Assembly (NCBI RefSeq): GCF_042477335.2
Contig: NC_091246.1
Span: forward strand, 17,977,001-18,041,000
Direction: 5' to 3'
Length of the DNA: 64,000 nt
DNA from: Ovis canadensis
Taxonomy: Eukaryota > Chordata > Mammalia > Artiodactyla > Bovidae
The translations under genes were made by a program, and so were the position numbers. The notes under the pieces were generated by a model that searched no databases, had not been told where the DNA came from, and was given only the letters and a program-made list of their open reading frames with translations. Positions 33,143 through 44,975 of the stretch are shown here, piece after piece (positions within the stretch are counted from its first letter, which is position 1; the number at the start of each line of letters is the position of its first letter).

Positions 33143-34050
33143 GTTGTTGTTGTTCAGTCGCCCAGTCAGGTCTGACTCTTTGTAACCCCATGGACTGCAG
33201 CACACCAGGCTTCTCTGTCCCTCACCGTCTCCTGAAGTTTACCCACAAGTTCATGTCCATTGCATCAGTGATGCCATCCAGCCATCTCATCCTCTGACAC
33301 TCTTCTCCTTCTGCCCTCAATCTTTCCCAGCATCAGGGACTTTTCCAATGAGTTAGCTGTTCACATCATATGACCAAAATACTGGAATTTCAGTTTCAGC
33401 ATCAGTCCTTCCAACAAGTATTCAGGGGTGATGTCCCTTAAGATTGACTGATTTGATCTCTTGTTGTCCAGGGTACTCTCAGGAGTCTTCTCTAGCACCA
33501 TAGTTCAAAGGCATCAGTTCTTCGGTGCTCTGCCTTCTTTATGGTCCATCTCTCACAACTGTATTTGAGCACTGGGAAGACCATAGCCTTGACTATCTGG
33601 ACCTTTATTGGCAGACTAATGTCTCTGCTTTTCAACACACTGTCTAGGTTTGTCATCACTTTCCTGGCAATAAGCAAACGTCTTCTGATTTCGTGGCTGC
33701 AGTCACCATCAGCAGTGATTTTAGAGCCCAAGAAGAGGAAATCTGTCACTGCTTCCACCTTTTCCCCCTCTATTTGCCATGAAATAATGGGGCTGGATCC
33801 CGTGATCTTAATTTTTTTAATATTTAGTTTTAAGCCAGCTCTTTCACTATCCTCCTTCACCCTTACCAAGAGGATCTTTAGTCCCTCTTTGATTTCTGCT
33901 ATCAGAGTGATATCATCCACATATTTGAGGTTGTTGATATTTCTCCTACCTGTCTTGATTCCAGCTTGTAACTCATCTAGCATTTCTCAAGATGTGCTCA
34001 GCATACAGATTAAACAAACAGGGTGTCAGCAGGCAGCCCTGTTGTGTCTG
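33143..34050 (-). mobile_element. BovB, older 5'-truncated copy
   Basis: It covers the 3' about 900 bases up to the RT YADD region; the reverse frame is open for 163 residues at 33492-33983. It shows more substitutions than the other copies and a tail without the CTGAA repeats, so it seems older. A possible 8-base duplication tacatata lies at 33132-33139 and 34057-34064, but in low-complexity DNA. Confidence 0.9.
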
Positions 34051-34065
34051 TACATGTACATATAG

Positions 34066-34084
34066 TTATATATATATATATATA
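34066..34084. repeat. TA microsatellite
   Basis: A run of TA dinucleotides is followed by a few CA units in the L1-derived AT-rich region. Confidence 0.9.
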
Positions 34085-34320
34085 CACACACATGTACATA
34101 CATGCATACATATATAGACATACACAAACATATATATTGTTTTTCATATTACTTTCCATTTCAGTTTTTTTTATAGAATATTGAATATAGTTCCCTGTGC
34201 TTTACAGCAGAAACTTATTGTTTTATATATAGTAGTTTGTGTGTGCTAATCCCAAACTCCTAATTATCCCTCCCACCCCCCTTTAATCCTCTGCTCACCA
34301 TAAGTTCGTTTTCTGACATG

Positions 34321-35865
34321 GGTACTTATTTAGTAAATGACGGAGCTAAGAATAGTTAGTTCTTGCTATTCAGAATCCTAGGTTCCCTCTCTTAGAGGAC
34401 CAAAATGGCCAAGAGTTAGATAGTTGAGGGGGATGTGGAGAAAGTAAAAATGCCTATAACTTCAGACCTGGAGTTAGATGCAGCTGGTACCATTCAGAGG
34501 TGATTGAAATCTCTGGCTGAGTAATGACTAGAATTGTATTGTCCAGGCCACAATAGCTATGGTCTTTTATCAAGAAGTTTTTGAGACTTTTCTGTTGCTT
34601 TGGCTGGTCTTCTTATTTTACCTGTGCTCCAAGTATTTGGCTAAGATTATCATACAGTTGTTTTTGTGGGTGTCTTACTATGCTTGCTCTACGTTAGGAT
34701 ACTTGAGGGCAGACACAATGTTTTTGGCATCTTTGCATGCTCCAAATCAAGAGCTATGAATGTAGTAGGTGCTATAATATCTGTTGTTGGAGTGTTTTAG
34801 AATGAATGAGTATTTCTTAATGTTACCCTCTTGGATTTCCAAGTGGATAATTCAACTGTAGCCATTTCTTCCCCACTAGCACCTCTAACAGAGGGTGAGC
34901 ATGGTGCATGATCAAGCAAAATAACTCAAACCTACTCGTCTCTTGCCTCAATTTTTCCAAGTACTTAAGTTACCCAGCTGTTCCCTTTCGGGCCCACCGA
35001 TACACTTTACTGTCAGTTGCCTTCTCTCCCTGTCCCCCACTCCTCATTTCTGAGTGCAGACCAATTCAGGCAGGAATTAGATCAACAACCTCAGTGCCAT
35101 TGGAAGGACTTGCTGCTCAGTCATCTGACTGATCTTGGGTTTGGTCTAGTGACATATTTTCCCAAGTGACATTTGTTCTCTTCCCTGTTCATTGTTGGTC
35201 TAAGCCATAGATCTGGCTTATACCAATCATTAATTTTCCTGCTCAAAGGCACTGTTCCCTTTTAGGACTTGACAGTGGCCCGGACTCAGCCTGGGACTGG
35301 GTCCTGATGTCCTATGGGGTACTTCTCCCTGGGACAAGAACCTGGATCTTTATACCAGTCTGTTGTTGCCCATGGACAATTTACCTGGAAATCACTTCCC
35401 ACCTGTCTGTCTGCCTGACTGGGGAGGCAGACAGGATGCTAGAATTCCTCACCATTGTGCTCTATCCATTTGACTGGAAGAGTTACTTCAATCATGCTTG
35501 GGCTTGCTGTGTCCTTTGGCCATTGTGGCTCTTCCATCTGGCTGCCAGTCTTGTGTTTACCTTTGCAGCTGGGCCTATTCCTCCTGCTAAAGATCTGACT
35601 GTATACTTCCAGGGTCAGAATTTCACTTTGTCTTCTCTGCCTGCTCTGCATGGCTGTGAGATGCCCATAGTGTCCTGTGCAAAAACAAAAGCCCCTTTAG
35701 TTTCATCTTATTGTGCCCTTTAAGAGGTTTGGTGTGAAGGAAAGTTTGAAACTAACTGGATTTTAAGGGTTGATGTTTGGGATAGTTTTTATTGGTTAAT
35801 TCTGTCTCTATTATTGCCATTTTTTTGGATCCACATTCAGTCAGATACTAAATATTGCTTTCCAG
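34321..35865. other. no gene seen
   Basis: An L2 3' end probably lies at 34690-34800. A 138-residue open frame at 35307-35723 includes hydrophobic stretches, but I recognise no protein in it, and it has no supporting splice or repeat context. Confidence 0.4.
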
Positions 35866-36446
35866 TGTTACTGGAAACTTGGGTTTGGCTGCTTGCTGCT
35901 TGAATCAATACTCATGAAACAAGTGCTGGTAGAAATGGAAAGGTTGTTTTAATCAGAAGACTAGCTATTTAAAGAGAAGGTGGACTCATGTCCCAGAAAC
36001 AACTCTGAAGATGCTGCTCAGCCATGAAAGTTTTTAAAGGGGAAAAGGGGATGTAATCCAGCCATGAAAGTTTTTAAAGGGACAAAGGGGATGTAATCTC
36101 AATCATTGAGGTAGGTGGTCAGATTTGTTGCCATCTCCCACTGGGTATGGGCTTGTTGACTCCTTATAATCTATCTTTAGATGCTGTCTGGTTCAGTTTG
36201 CTCTTGAGAAGGGGAAGCTGAAGAAAAGTTTTAGGCATCCATTAATTACTTATTCTTTGTTCTTATTTCTTTGATCTAATGAAAGAAACAACAGGTTATG
36301 CAAAGTATTGTGTGATCAAAAGATTTGAAAAGTGTGCTTAGATCAGAGGTTAGTTGAAATACAGCTTTGCTAGAGTGACAAGACAAAAGGGTCTCCTGCA
36401 GAGAGCTGCTTCTTGCCATAGAGCTGCCTGCATTAAGCTGCTCACA
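35866..36446 (-). repeat. LTR of a second endogenous retrovirus
   Basis: On the minus strand a 581-base block runs from TGTGAGCAGC to a CAGTAACA end. It has a TTTAAATA box near 35980, an ATTAAA poly(A) signal near 35955, and a plausible R-U5 tail. A purine-rich tract precedes its start (36447-36466). It follows an Env-like tail at 36496-36753, the right order for a 3' LTR. No partner LTR is in the window. The boundaries are inferred from TG...CA logic. Confidence 0.65.
36019..36098 (-). repeat. 40-bp tandem duplication in the LTR U3
   Basis: The unit with gccatgaaagtttttaaagg at 36021 repeats at 36061 with only a few changes. It lies about 40-120 bases upstream of the TTTAAATA box on the minus strand, a position typical of retroviral enhancer repeats. 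Confidence 0.75.
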
Positions 36447-36495
36447 AATCCCTACTGTGCTCTTTAAGAGGTTCCACCATTCTATTTCTATGGGA

Positions 36496-36753
36496 TTATG
36501 AGTGAAGGTCTATCTTCTGTAATTTCTTCATGCTGATATAGGATGCCATATTCTCAGAGTGGACTATGTCAACATGGGTCTGTGGCATCTTCTTGGTAAC
36601 AATTTTAGTTGCCTGCTTACATATACAGGCAGAGCAAGCTACAATCATTTTGATACCCACAGAGATACAGATGATTATGAGCAGTAGTGTTAATCCCATT
36701 CTCTTGAGGCCAGTTCTTGCAATAACGCTACCCATAGGTTCAGTATTGCTCAA
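36496..36753 (-). pseudogene. probable retroviral Env transmembrane tail
   Basis: An 85-codon open segment contains one long hydrophobic stretch (about residues 16-33, rich in Leu and Ile), cysteines directly behind it, and a polar tail. It ends about 30 bases before a purine-rich tract and the LTR. Its position and membrane-anchor-plus-short-tail layout fit the C-terminus of a retroviral Env. A SINE at 36781 cuts its upstream part. I could not assign the virus class. Confidence 0.5.
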
Positions 36754-36780
36754 GATGGAGTAGCATATGCCATGGCTATT

Positions 36781-36972
36781 GTGTGAAAGTCGCTCAGTTG
36801 TGTCTGACTTTTTACGACCCCATGGACTATACAGTCTGTGGAATTCTCTAGGTCAGAATACTGGAGTGGGTAGCCTTTCCCTTCTCCAGGGTATCTCCCC
36901 AAATCTAGGATCCAACCCAGGTCTCCTGCATTGCAGGCAGATTCTTTATCAGCTGAGCCACAAGGGAAGCCC
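36781..36972 (-). mobile_element. Bov-tA SINE
   Basis: Reverse Bov-tA with tRNA head at the right end (gctgagccacaagggaagcccc). It interrupts the second retroviral remnant. Confidence 0.92.
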
Positions 36973-37186
36973 CATAATAATGTGCATCAGACACTAAAAT
37001 ATTTGGTGACTCTGCCATGATAATCATTAACTGAGTTGCTCTTTTATGACTCTGGAAGGCTTGGGAGACTTCAGTTTTTTTCTATGAACAAGAGACAGGG
37101 GACATGGAAGGGCCTTTGTACTTGGAGGGGTGGGGCTTGCAGGGTTCTGCTCAATTTTTACTAGGAAACTGCTATAGAATAAGGAC
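36973..37186. other. possible continuation of the second retrovirus
   Basis: Between the SINE and the next BovB. No clear motif; it may be more of the same provirus or flanking DNA. Confidence 0.3.
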
Positions 37187-37983
37187 AGTGAAAAGCTGGC
37201 TTAAAACTCAGTATTCAAACACTAAGATCATGGCATTTGGTCCCATCATTTCATGGCAAATAGATGGGGGAATAGTGGAAACAGTGGCAGATTTTATATT
37301 CCTAGGCTCCAGAATCACTCCAGACAGTGACTGCAGCCACAAAATTTAAACATTCTTACTCCTTGGAAGAAAAGCTACGGCAAACCTGTGTATGTGTCAG
37401 TTGCTTAGTCATGTCTGACTCTTTGCAACCTCATGGACTATAGCTTGCCAGGCTCCTCTGTCCATGAAATTCCCCAGGCAAGAATACTGGAGTGGGTTGC
37501 CATTCCTTTCTCCAGTACAGTGTATTAAAAAGCAGAGGCATCACTTTGTTGACAAAGGTCCATATAGTCAAAGCTATGGTTTTTCCAGTAATCATATACA
37601 GGTGTAAGAGTTGAACCATAAAGAAGGCTGAGTGCTAAAGAATTGATGCTTTTGAATTGTGGTGCTGGAGAAGACTCTTGAGAGTCCCTTAGACTGCAAG
37701 GAGATCGAACTAGTCAATCATAAAGGAAATGAACCCTGAGTATTCATTGGAAGGACTAATGCAGGAGCTGAAGCTCCAATACATTGGTCACCTGATGCAA
37801 AAAGCCGATCCATTGGAAAAGACCCTGATGCTGGGAAAGACTGGAGGGCAGAAGGAGCAGAGGATGAGATGGTTGGAGAGTATCACCAACTCAATGGACA
37901 TGAATTTGAGCAAACTCTGGGACAATCCCTATAGTTAATGGGGTTGCAAAGAATTGGTCACAACTTAGTGACTAAACAACAAG
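37187..37983 (+). mobile_element. BovB 3' fragment with a SINE inside
   Basis: A 5'-truncated BovB starts in the region after the YADD motif and runs to a tail with cttagtgactaaacaacaag. A reverse BovA at about 37391-37515 replaces a few bases of it. Confidence 0.9.
37391..37515 (-). mobile_element. BovA-type SINE fragment
   Basis: A short reverse SINE, lacking the tRNA head, that splits the BovB at 37187-37983. Target repeats are not clear, and about five host bases are missing at the junction. Confidence 0.85.
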
Positions 37984-38419
37984 AAACTCAGATATATCAG
38001 ATATATGTCAGATATATCCCAGTCATAAGGGTCCAGGCTCCTTTTGTGTGTCATACTTCACTGGGCTGGATGTCCTACACAGTCTGGAAAAATAATTGGC
38101 AATCACCATTTGCAGACTCTCTTAACATAATTGTAAGAGATTTCTTAAAATAGCAGTACATTTCATTAGTACCTTTTAAAGAAGAGTGATACGCACTGGC
38201 TCAAATAAATTAATGTTCCCACCCAGAGAAATAGGTGAGAGGATGCACAGTGAAGAGAAGTATGCAAGAACCATGTTACAATTCGATGATAGATCAGATC
38301 AGAATCTCACTCTTTAGGGAAAAAGAAAACATCAGGTTTGACAGACACAATTAAATATTACAGCCTTGTAAGGAGGCTTGAGGACTGGATAGCTCCAGAC
38401 TTCCAAAAGTTGCCTTCAT
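37984..38419. other. no gene seen
   Basis: Short anonymous stretch with a gatatatcagatatatgtcagatatatc cluster near 37990, a local AT-rich repeat. Confidence 0.4.
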
Positions 38420-39310
38420 TCTATGAGATATCTCCATTTGGTTTTCTAAGATGTTTCAAATTTACCTTGTCCCTAAGTGAACTTCTGATTATCATTGCTG
38501 TTCCCTCCCCTCCCACTTCTCATGCCTCTTTTACAACCTACTTCACTCAAAGTAACTTCACTGTAGTGCATGGCAGCTCTGTCCTTTCAGTTGTTCATAT
38601 CCCAAACCTTGAACTCATGCTTGACTCTCTTCTTTCTTTAACACCTTATATCCAGCCTCTCAGGAATTCTGAGTTCCAGTTTCAAAATAAATTGATAATA
38701 TGACCATTTTCCACCATCTCTTATTTTCCTGGTCATAGTGATCATTGTTTTCTGCTTGAGATACATAAATAGCCTTCTGTTGGTCTCTTTGAGTCTGCTA
38801 CGGCTCCCTCTTCTTCTCCCCTACTTCATTCTGTAAACAGGCTTTGGTTTCAGCCATGGCTCCTGATGTCTGCTATGGCTCTTCAGTTTACCCAGAGAAA
38901 AACCCAAAGTCCTCATCATAGCCTCCAAGGGCTTCAGGCTCTCAGTTACTTCTGATCTCATATCCCGTTATTTTCTCCTTTTTTCACTGTCTTCTGGCCA
39001 TGCTGACCTTGCTGTCAGACATGTTTTTTGCCTCAGGGCCTTTTTGCTAGATGTTCCTTCTTCTTGAATAGTCTTCCCCCAGAGATATGATACCTTCTTC
39101 TTTTTTGGCTGCATTGTGCAGCATGTGGGATCATAGTTCCCCAACCAGCGATTGAACCCATGCCCCTTGCAGTGGAAGCATGGAGTCTTAACCATTGGAC
39201 TGCCAGTAAAGTACCAATCTGGTATCTTCTTGACCAACTTCCTTTCATTCTTTCATTTCTTTTCTTAAATGTTACCTTCTCAATGAGGCCTACTGGGACT
39301 AACCTTTTAA
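38420..39310 (+). repeat. L2 LINE fragment
   Basis: Long diverged L2 with tgcctcagggcctttttgctag near 39030, atagtcttcccccagagatatg near 39068, and tgttaccttctcaatgaggcc near 39270. A CHR SINE interrupts it. It is ancient and non-coding. Confidence 0.8.
39098..39222 (-). repeat. CHR-type SINE fragment
   Basis: Reverse tRNA-derived SINE head (ttaaccattggactgccag near 39188) inside L2. It is 3'-truncated. Confidence 0.82.
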
Positions 39311-39562
39311 ATACTCCTCTCTAAAATGCTGTCTATTCTAATTTTTTTTAGTCTATTTTACTTCTTTCCTCATAGTACCCATCACCTTCTAATATACTGT
39401 AGTAATTTACTTAGTATGTCTACTGTTTATGGAAGTGCTTTTAGCAGAGTCTTTCCAAGAGCAGATTCTGAACAAAGGTTATTTCTTGCATTGTCAGAGA
39501 TGTTGTTTAAAAAATCTTTTAATTTAGATTTGCTTTACAAAATATAGAACTTTCTTAAAGAT

Positions 39563-39665
39563 TGTCTTTTTTTTTTTTTATTGAAGTGAGAGCCACATAA
39601 TAAAAAAGTTAATCATTTTACAGTGAACAATTCAATGGCAGTTAGTACATCCACAGTGTTGTGTG
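39563..39665 (-). repeat. L1 3' UTR fragment, antisense
   Basis: Poly-T followed by ttgaagtgagagccacataataaaa and tcattttacagtgaacaattc matches an old L1 3' UTR in reverse. Confidence 0.65.
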
Positions 39666-40112
39666 GCATCTACTTTGGGTCATACTTTTATATATATTGC
39701 GTGTATGTGTGCTCAGTCATGTCCAACTCTTTGCTACTTCCAAAATATATTTGAATCAGCAGTATCTTTAGACATGGTCTTCCAGCAATTTCTTTTGCCT
39801 CTCAAGTTTAAAGACAAAAAAAAAAAAAAAGAAAAAGAAAAAATGAAACCACAGTGACAAAGGAGATTGTCTGACCTCTTAACTATTTTTCAAACCAGAC
39901 AGCATAGATATAGAGTTAAAAATAAATCCCTCTATGGTTATAGGCCTTAGAAAAACAAACTAAGTTTCTGTGAAGTTCAGTGGTTTTGTTAATTGCTTCA
40001 AGATGTTGGATGTTTTAAACTATGTTGTAAAAGCCTGATATGATGACAAAACAACTCATTAGCTAGTACTTCCCTGTTGGAATTTTACTTAAAAATGTAA
40101 ACGTTTGTGCTA
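39666..40112. other. no gene seen; A-rich tract near 39817-39842
   Basis: A possible BovA-like scrap lies near 39700-39735 (gtgtgctcagtcatgtcc). Otherwise anonymous. Confidence 0.4.
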
Positions 40113-40448
40113 AGGCAGGCTTCCCTGATGGTCTAGTGGTTGAGAATCTGCCTGTTGGTGCAGGGATCACCAGTTTGATCCCTGGTCTGGGAAGTTCCCA
40201 CATGCTGTGGAGTAACTAAGCCCCGTGCGCCAGTGCTATAGAGCCCGTGAGTCACAATTTCTAAGCCCCTGGCTGCAGCCACTGAAGCCCACGTGCCTAC
40301 AGCCTGTGTTCTGCAACAAGAAAAGCCACTGCAATGAGAAGCCCGCACACCTCAAGGAAGAGTAGCCCCCGCTCACCACAACTAGAGAAAGCCTGAGTGC
40401 AGCAGTGGAGACCCAGCACAACCCCAAATAAATAAATAAATAAATCTT
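40113..40448 (+). repeat. CHR-type SINE, nearly full length
   Basis: Starts with ggcttccctgatggtctagtgg, has a tRNA-like B box (agtttgatccctgg) near 40172, a long body with ccactgcaatgagaagcc, and ends in an AAAT repeat tail at 40423-40446. Confidence 0.92.
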
Positions 40449-41816
40449 AAAAAAATGTTCATAGTTAGACAATCTTACAACTGCCAATTTAAACATATTA
40501 AATCAGAAAAGGGAACAATAGAGATAACACTGATACACCTCTGCTTTATTGAGCTAGATCTGGGAACCACACATCTCATTCCCTTCATTCTTTCCTTGTC
40601 CCTTTAGAATGCTATAAAGTGAACTCAAAAAAATTCCTAGAAGGATACACAAGAAATTGCTAACAGCTTTTGCCTCTGCAGAGGGGCTCTGAAGGTGGTA
40701 GGAGGAAGCCTTATTTTATAATTGCATAATATACCTTGGTGTACTGTTTGAACTTTCACCCTAGGCATGTATTACAGTTTCAGTAAAATAAAAAATAACA
40801 CCAACAAAAAGCTAATATTTCCCCAAGTACCACATAGTTCTGGGCATTTGTTAGTCAGGGTTCTTTAGGATGATGGAAACCCATTTAAACAGGCCTCCAC
40901 AGATAAGGGGGGTGGTTTATTGGATCACAGGCAGAGATGGAGTAATTCACAGAATTTAAGGAAAAACTGCAATAATCAGGGCCTCAGGGATTAGAACTAA
41001 GGCCTCTATAAACCCCAGAATTTTTTCTCCTGCTCTCCTTATCATCTCTACTTGCATTTTTGCATGTTGGTATCATTCTTTCGTACTTTTCCATATAAAC
41101 ATGGCTGCTGATAGTCATAGTTTAGGAATCTGAGAGAAAAGAAAAAACTACCTATCTTCCAGAGTTTCTAGTTCACTCTTGATGAAAGACTTTGATTGGC
41201 TTTACTGTACCTTGAACCACTGTGATTGTCAGGGGAGTTGCCTTACCTGGATCATCTACTCAGCACATGGTCAGGGTAGTAGAATTTCTTAACAGAAGGA
41301 ACATATGAAAGCTTCCTGAGAGGGAAAATAAGTTACCACAGTCTCCTACAATCTACCCCTTGACTGTTCAGTCTAACACAAACTCTCCTTCCATAAGCTA
41401 CTATTTTTAAAATGTTCTAGGCCGAAATAACACAACCATCATACAGATCCCTAAAATGTACTCACCCCACTCCCTGAATCAAAAACAATTTGTAGTCTTT
41501 ACTAGCTGATTTAGTGCCAAGTCCAAGTCGCTGGAAGATCTTCCTTCTCAGGTAGCTTTGAATTCTACTTCTCTTGGTTCAGAAACCCATGTCTAATTGA
41601 GGAGTTAACACCCACATTGAAAAGCAACTATTTAGAAAAGAGAAAAAAGGAAACACAATACACAACAGTAATTTTTCTATGATAAATATTACCTCCTGCT
41701 GATCAGGGATAGCAAAGATTCACCTCTGTGGAAAAGGAATGAGTTTCTTTGACACAAAATATGGCAACTTCAGGTTCTCCTGACTAGAAGGAATCTTTCC
41801 AAAGTGAAGTATAGAA
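40449..41816. other. no gene seen
   Basis: An old L1 3' end may cover about 40640-40805. The rest is anonymous. Confidence 0.4.
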
Positions 41817-42035
41817 GACCCTTGAAGAATACAGAGTTTAGTGGAGGTGATCCTCCAGTGGAAAATCTACTTATAGTTGTTCTTCCATATCCTCATTTCT
41901 CTACATTTGTGTTTTTGGGTTTGTGGATTCAACCAACTAGGGATTGTGTAGTGTTTTCAGTAATTGCTACTGAAAAAAAAAAATCTGTGTATAAGTGGAC
42001 CCATTTAGTTCAAACTTGTGTTATTCAAGAATCAG
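41817..42035 (-). repeat. Tigger-like DNA transposon remnant
   Basis: The block carries tgtgtataagtggacccatttagttcaaac-type text and tggattcaaccaactaggg. It has approximate terminal inverted repeats (gacccttgaagaatac at the left, its near-complement at the right). This is a short non-autonomous pogo/Tigger-class element. Confidence 0.7.
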
Positions 42036-42330
42036 CTCTATTTACCCAGGGCTTAGAGGCCAAGCTTTCAAGGTCCCCTGGTCCTTCAGATAGCCCCATT
42101 CCAATACCTACAAGTACCCAGTCTTTTCAATAAGAACATTTTTGTTAGTGGAACTTAAATCATTATCTGCAGGCAGAAAAGACTTTGTAATAAGACTATA
42201 TGTTATATATATTTATTTACTTAATGTTTAATTTCTGTTAAAATAGAAACTCAGACTTTCTTTTTGTTACAGTTTGATAATGAAAGAATCACAACTCATT
42301 TCTGAGTGGTGGACACCTTCCTCCAAGTTG

Positions 42331-42334
42331 TGTA

Positions 42335-42374
<40 letters not shown>
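42331..42374 (+). repeat. TG microsatellite
   Basis: About 17 uninterrupted TG units (42339-42373) follow a shorter tgtatgtatg run. Likely polymorphic. Confidence 0.95.
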
Positions 42375-42375
<1 letters not shown>

Positions 42376-43151
42376 TCCTTCCTCTCCAGGAAATAGGTAA
42401 TATTAGACTATGTTAAGCAATAACATTAGGCAATATTATTTTGTAGATTATTGTTTCAAAAGTGCTTTCATGCTCTTGAGAAAGGGGGAGAGGATGCTAT
42501 TTGTTATTAAGGTTATTTCTTACCTTTCCTATCCTGCTTTGATTTTTCACTGGCTATAAAAGTTCTTTCTGATGTTCCTGAGTCTAGTCATTAAGAACTT
42601 TAGTGAGGAGGATGGGGAAAAAGAATAAAACTTCAGGTGTGAAGGATGAAAGGTATGTGGTGAGAAAGTTAGAAGGGCCATTGACTCAAAGTCAAAGAAG
42701 TAATTCATGAGTAGTTGGGAAGACTTCTGTGACTGGCCTTGTCTTTATTGCCTTAGAGTCATATTGGATCAGAAACATTGCCAGCTGACTATGAGGTTTT
42801 CATAGGATTGAAAATCTTCATTACCTGTTCTGAAGATCAGTGTTCACTCTTCATGAACCCTTTTTATATTTTACATCAGACATCCTCAAAAATGTTCCTT
42901 CTAGCAGAAGCAAAGCCCAACTTACCAGCTTATACTGTCTACTTCTGCCACTAGGTAGCTAATCCTTATGGTGTTCCTACTAAAATTATGAGACTAAAGG
43001 GAACCCCTAGACACTCAGAGAAATGATGGGAAGGAGTTTCCACACCAGAGCCCCAAGCTGGAGTGGTAATAAGTTGATGTTTTCCTCAGTCTATTTTAAG
43101 TCAGGCAACCTGGAGCTGGATTTTTTTCTTTCCTGTTTCTAATGATACTTT

Positions 43152-43213
43152 GCTTAAGGTTGCCTGGAAGCTTAAGGTTGCATGGAAGCTTAAGTTTGCA
43201 TGGAAGCTTAAGG
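43152..43213 (+). repeat. 18-bp tandem array, about 3.5 units
   Basis: The unit gcttaaggttgcatggaa repeats with one or two changes per copy. Each unit holds the palindrome AAGCTT. Confidence 0.9.
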
Positions 43214-44389
43214 TAAAAGTTTAACTAGCTGATTCCCCACTGTACATCTCAGAGTTTTATCTCCTCTGCTAGTGTGGAGTGTGGTGATGGAAAGGGAGGA
43301 AAGTGTCATCATTCTTATGCAACAATCATTCTTAATTTCTTCTGAGTATTTATTTTTTACATCTCCTCTTCCTGGAACCAAATTGTTCTCAGTTAGGGAC
43401 TATTTGGTTTCAAGGAAGAGAAGCAGTCAAATTAGCTCAAGTAGAATGTTTATTGTGTGGTTACAACGTCTCATGTTCTGGACAGTGAGGCAATGCCATG
43501 GATGTTTATGGAGAAGAAATGAAGTATAGTTTGGCCTTAGAGCATCTGAAAAAGGGAAATAGAGAGTAAGGACATAAACCTGTTCTTTTTAAGAGACTCT
43601 ATGATCTCTGTAATCCGTTTCTGTCTACTCTGATCTCTCTGCAGAGCATGCATTTTTCCTTATTCATGGTATCTTTGAACCTATAGTTTCAGCTTGGTTC
43701 AGTGTCTTATGATGGAGGAAAGGTAGTTATCCAAAAGGAAACTGGAATGTTACTAAGAAGGGTGAATGAATTATGGGCTAAAAAATGAAAAATTTCCATG
43801 ATAATAGCCAATATAATCAAACCAATTCAAGTTGATTGAATAGTTTTCTGTGTCTAAAGTGATAGTTACCATGCCACCAAGCCCAGGTACATGGCTCTAT
43901 TCCTGAAACTGGAATATATCTAGCAATTGTTTGCTGACTAGTTGAATAAGTGAATGAATGATTAGAGGTGAAGCTAGATCCATGTCTGATCTATTGTGAC
44001 TCATCGTTGTAATAGTCAAATAGCACCTCATATGCTAGGAGTTTTTGTACATTGTAGTTGCTCAGTAAGTATAATATTAACAGAGTAAATTTTACTTCCT
44101 TTTTTCTGAGTATTTCACTCTTTTAAATGACCGAGTCATTGTTTAGTACAGTGGTCTCCAAAGTAGATTACACTGGGGTATGAAAAAATCATGAATTCTT
44201 TGTGTGTTTACCTGGAAAAATAAGAAATATTAAATATATAACATAGGAACTGACACTGGTGCATTCATATAAGTCAAATGTCAACTGTAGTTCACAAAGT
44301 GCTCTGAGGAAGAGCGACATGGGAGGCTTAACCAAGTTGTTTTCTCATGGGTGTTGGTTTTCAGGATACTTTCATTACAGTGGATCCAT

Positions 44390-44602
44390 GAACACCATGA
44401 GTTTGAACTGTGGCGGGTCCACTTGTGGATGAATTTTCTTCACTAAATATGTACTCCAATATCCATGTACTCGTGATCCATGGTTGGTTGAAATTGCAAT
44501 GGAAAACCATGGGTATACACAGGGCCTACTATAAAGTTATACATGGAATTTTGACTGCATGTGAGTCAATACCCCGTTTGTGTTGTTCAGGAGTCAGTTG
44601 TT
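44390..44602 (+). repeat. Tigger-like DNA transposon remnant
   Basis: The phrases gtttgaactgtggcgggtcc, gatccatggttggttgaaat and gggcctactataaagttatac follow the same Tigger-class consensus as the 41817 element. Closing ttgttcaggagtcagttg is the other terminus. Confidence 0.72.
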
Positions 44603-44687
44603 TGTGTGTGCAGCTTATGTGTGCCTATGTAGATTGTGAAAGTAGTACAATTATATTTTTAATTAAAGTAACTCTCACAGAGTGGAT

Positions 44688-44963
44688 CGGAGAAGGCAGT
44701 GGCACCCTACTCCAGTACTCTTGCCTGGAAAATCCCATGGACGGAGGAGCTTGGAAGGCTGCAGTCCATGGGGTCGCTGAGGGTCGGACATGACTGACCG
44801 ACTTCACTGTCACTTTTCACTTTCATGCATCGGAGAAGGAAATGGCAACCCACTCCAGTGTTCTTGCCTGGAGAATCCCAGGGATGAGGGAGCCTGGTGG
44901 GCTGCCGGCCTATGGGGTCGCACAGAGTCGGACACGACTGAAGCGACTTAGCAGCAGCAGCAA
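44688..44963 (+). mobile_element. Bov-A2 SINE
   Basis: Two BovA units with the AGC tail. Perfect 12-base repeat cacagagtggat at 44676-44687 and 44964-44975. Confidence 0.95.
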
Positions 44964-44975
44964 CACAGAGTGGAT

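Larger units (their letters stand above)
33062..34320 (-). repeat. L1 3' UTR, antisense, split by BovB
   Basis: The text tgaagtatagttgatttacag near 33071 and, after the BovB, ttccctgtgctttacagcag near 34191 are two halves of one reverse L1 3' UTR. The BovB copy lies between them. Confidence 0.85.
42036..44389. other. no gene seen
   Basis: Anonymous, AT-rich, with a TG microsatellite and an 18-base tandem array listed separately. A transposon terminal motif cagtggtctccaaa lies at 44150-44163 and may start a hAT element. Open frames here show no known domain. Confidence 0.4.

Noticed and set aside
35307-35723. 138-residue open frame as a possible membrane protein
   Set aside because: No recognisable motif, no repeat or splice support, and hydrophobic stretches are common in AT/CT-rich random frames.
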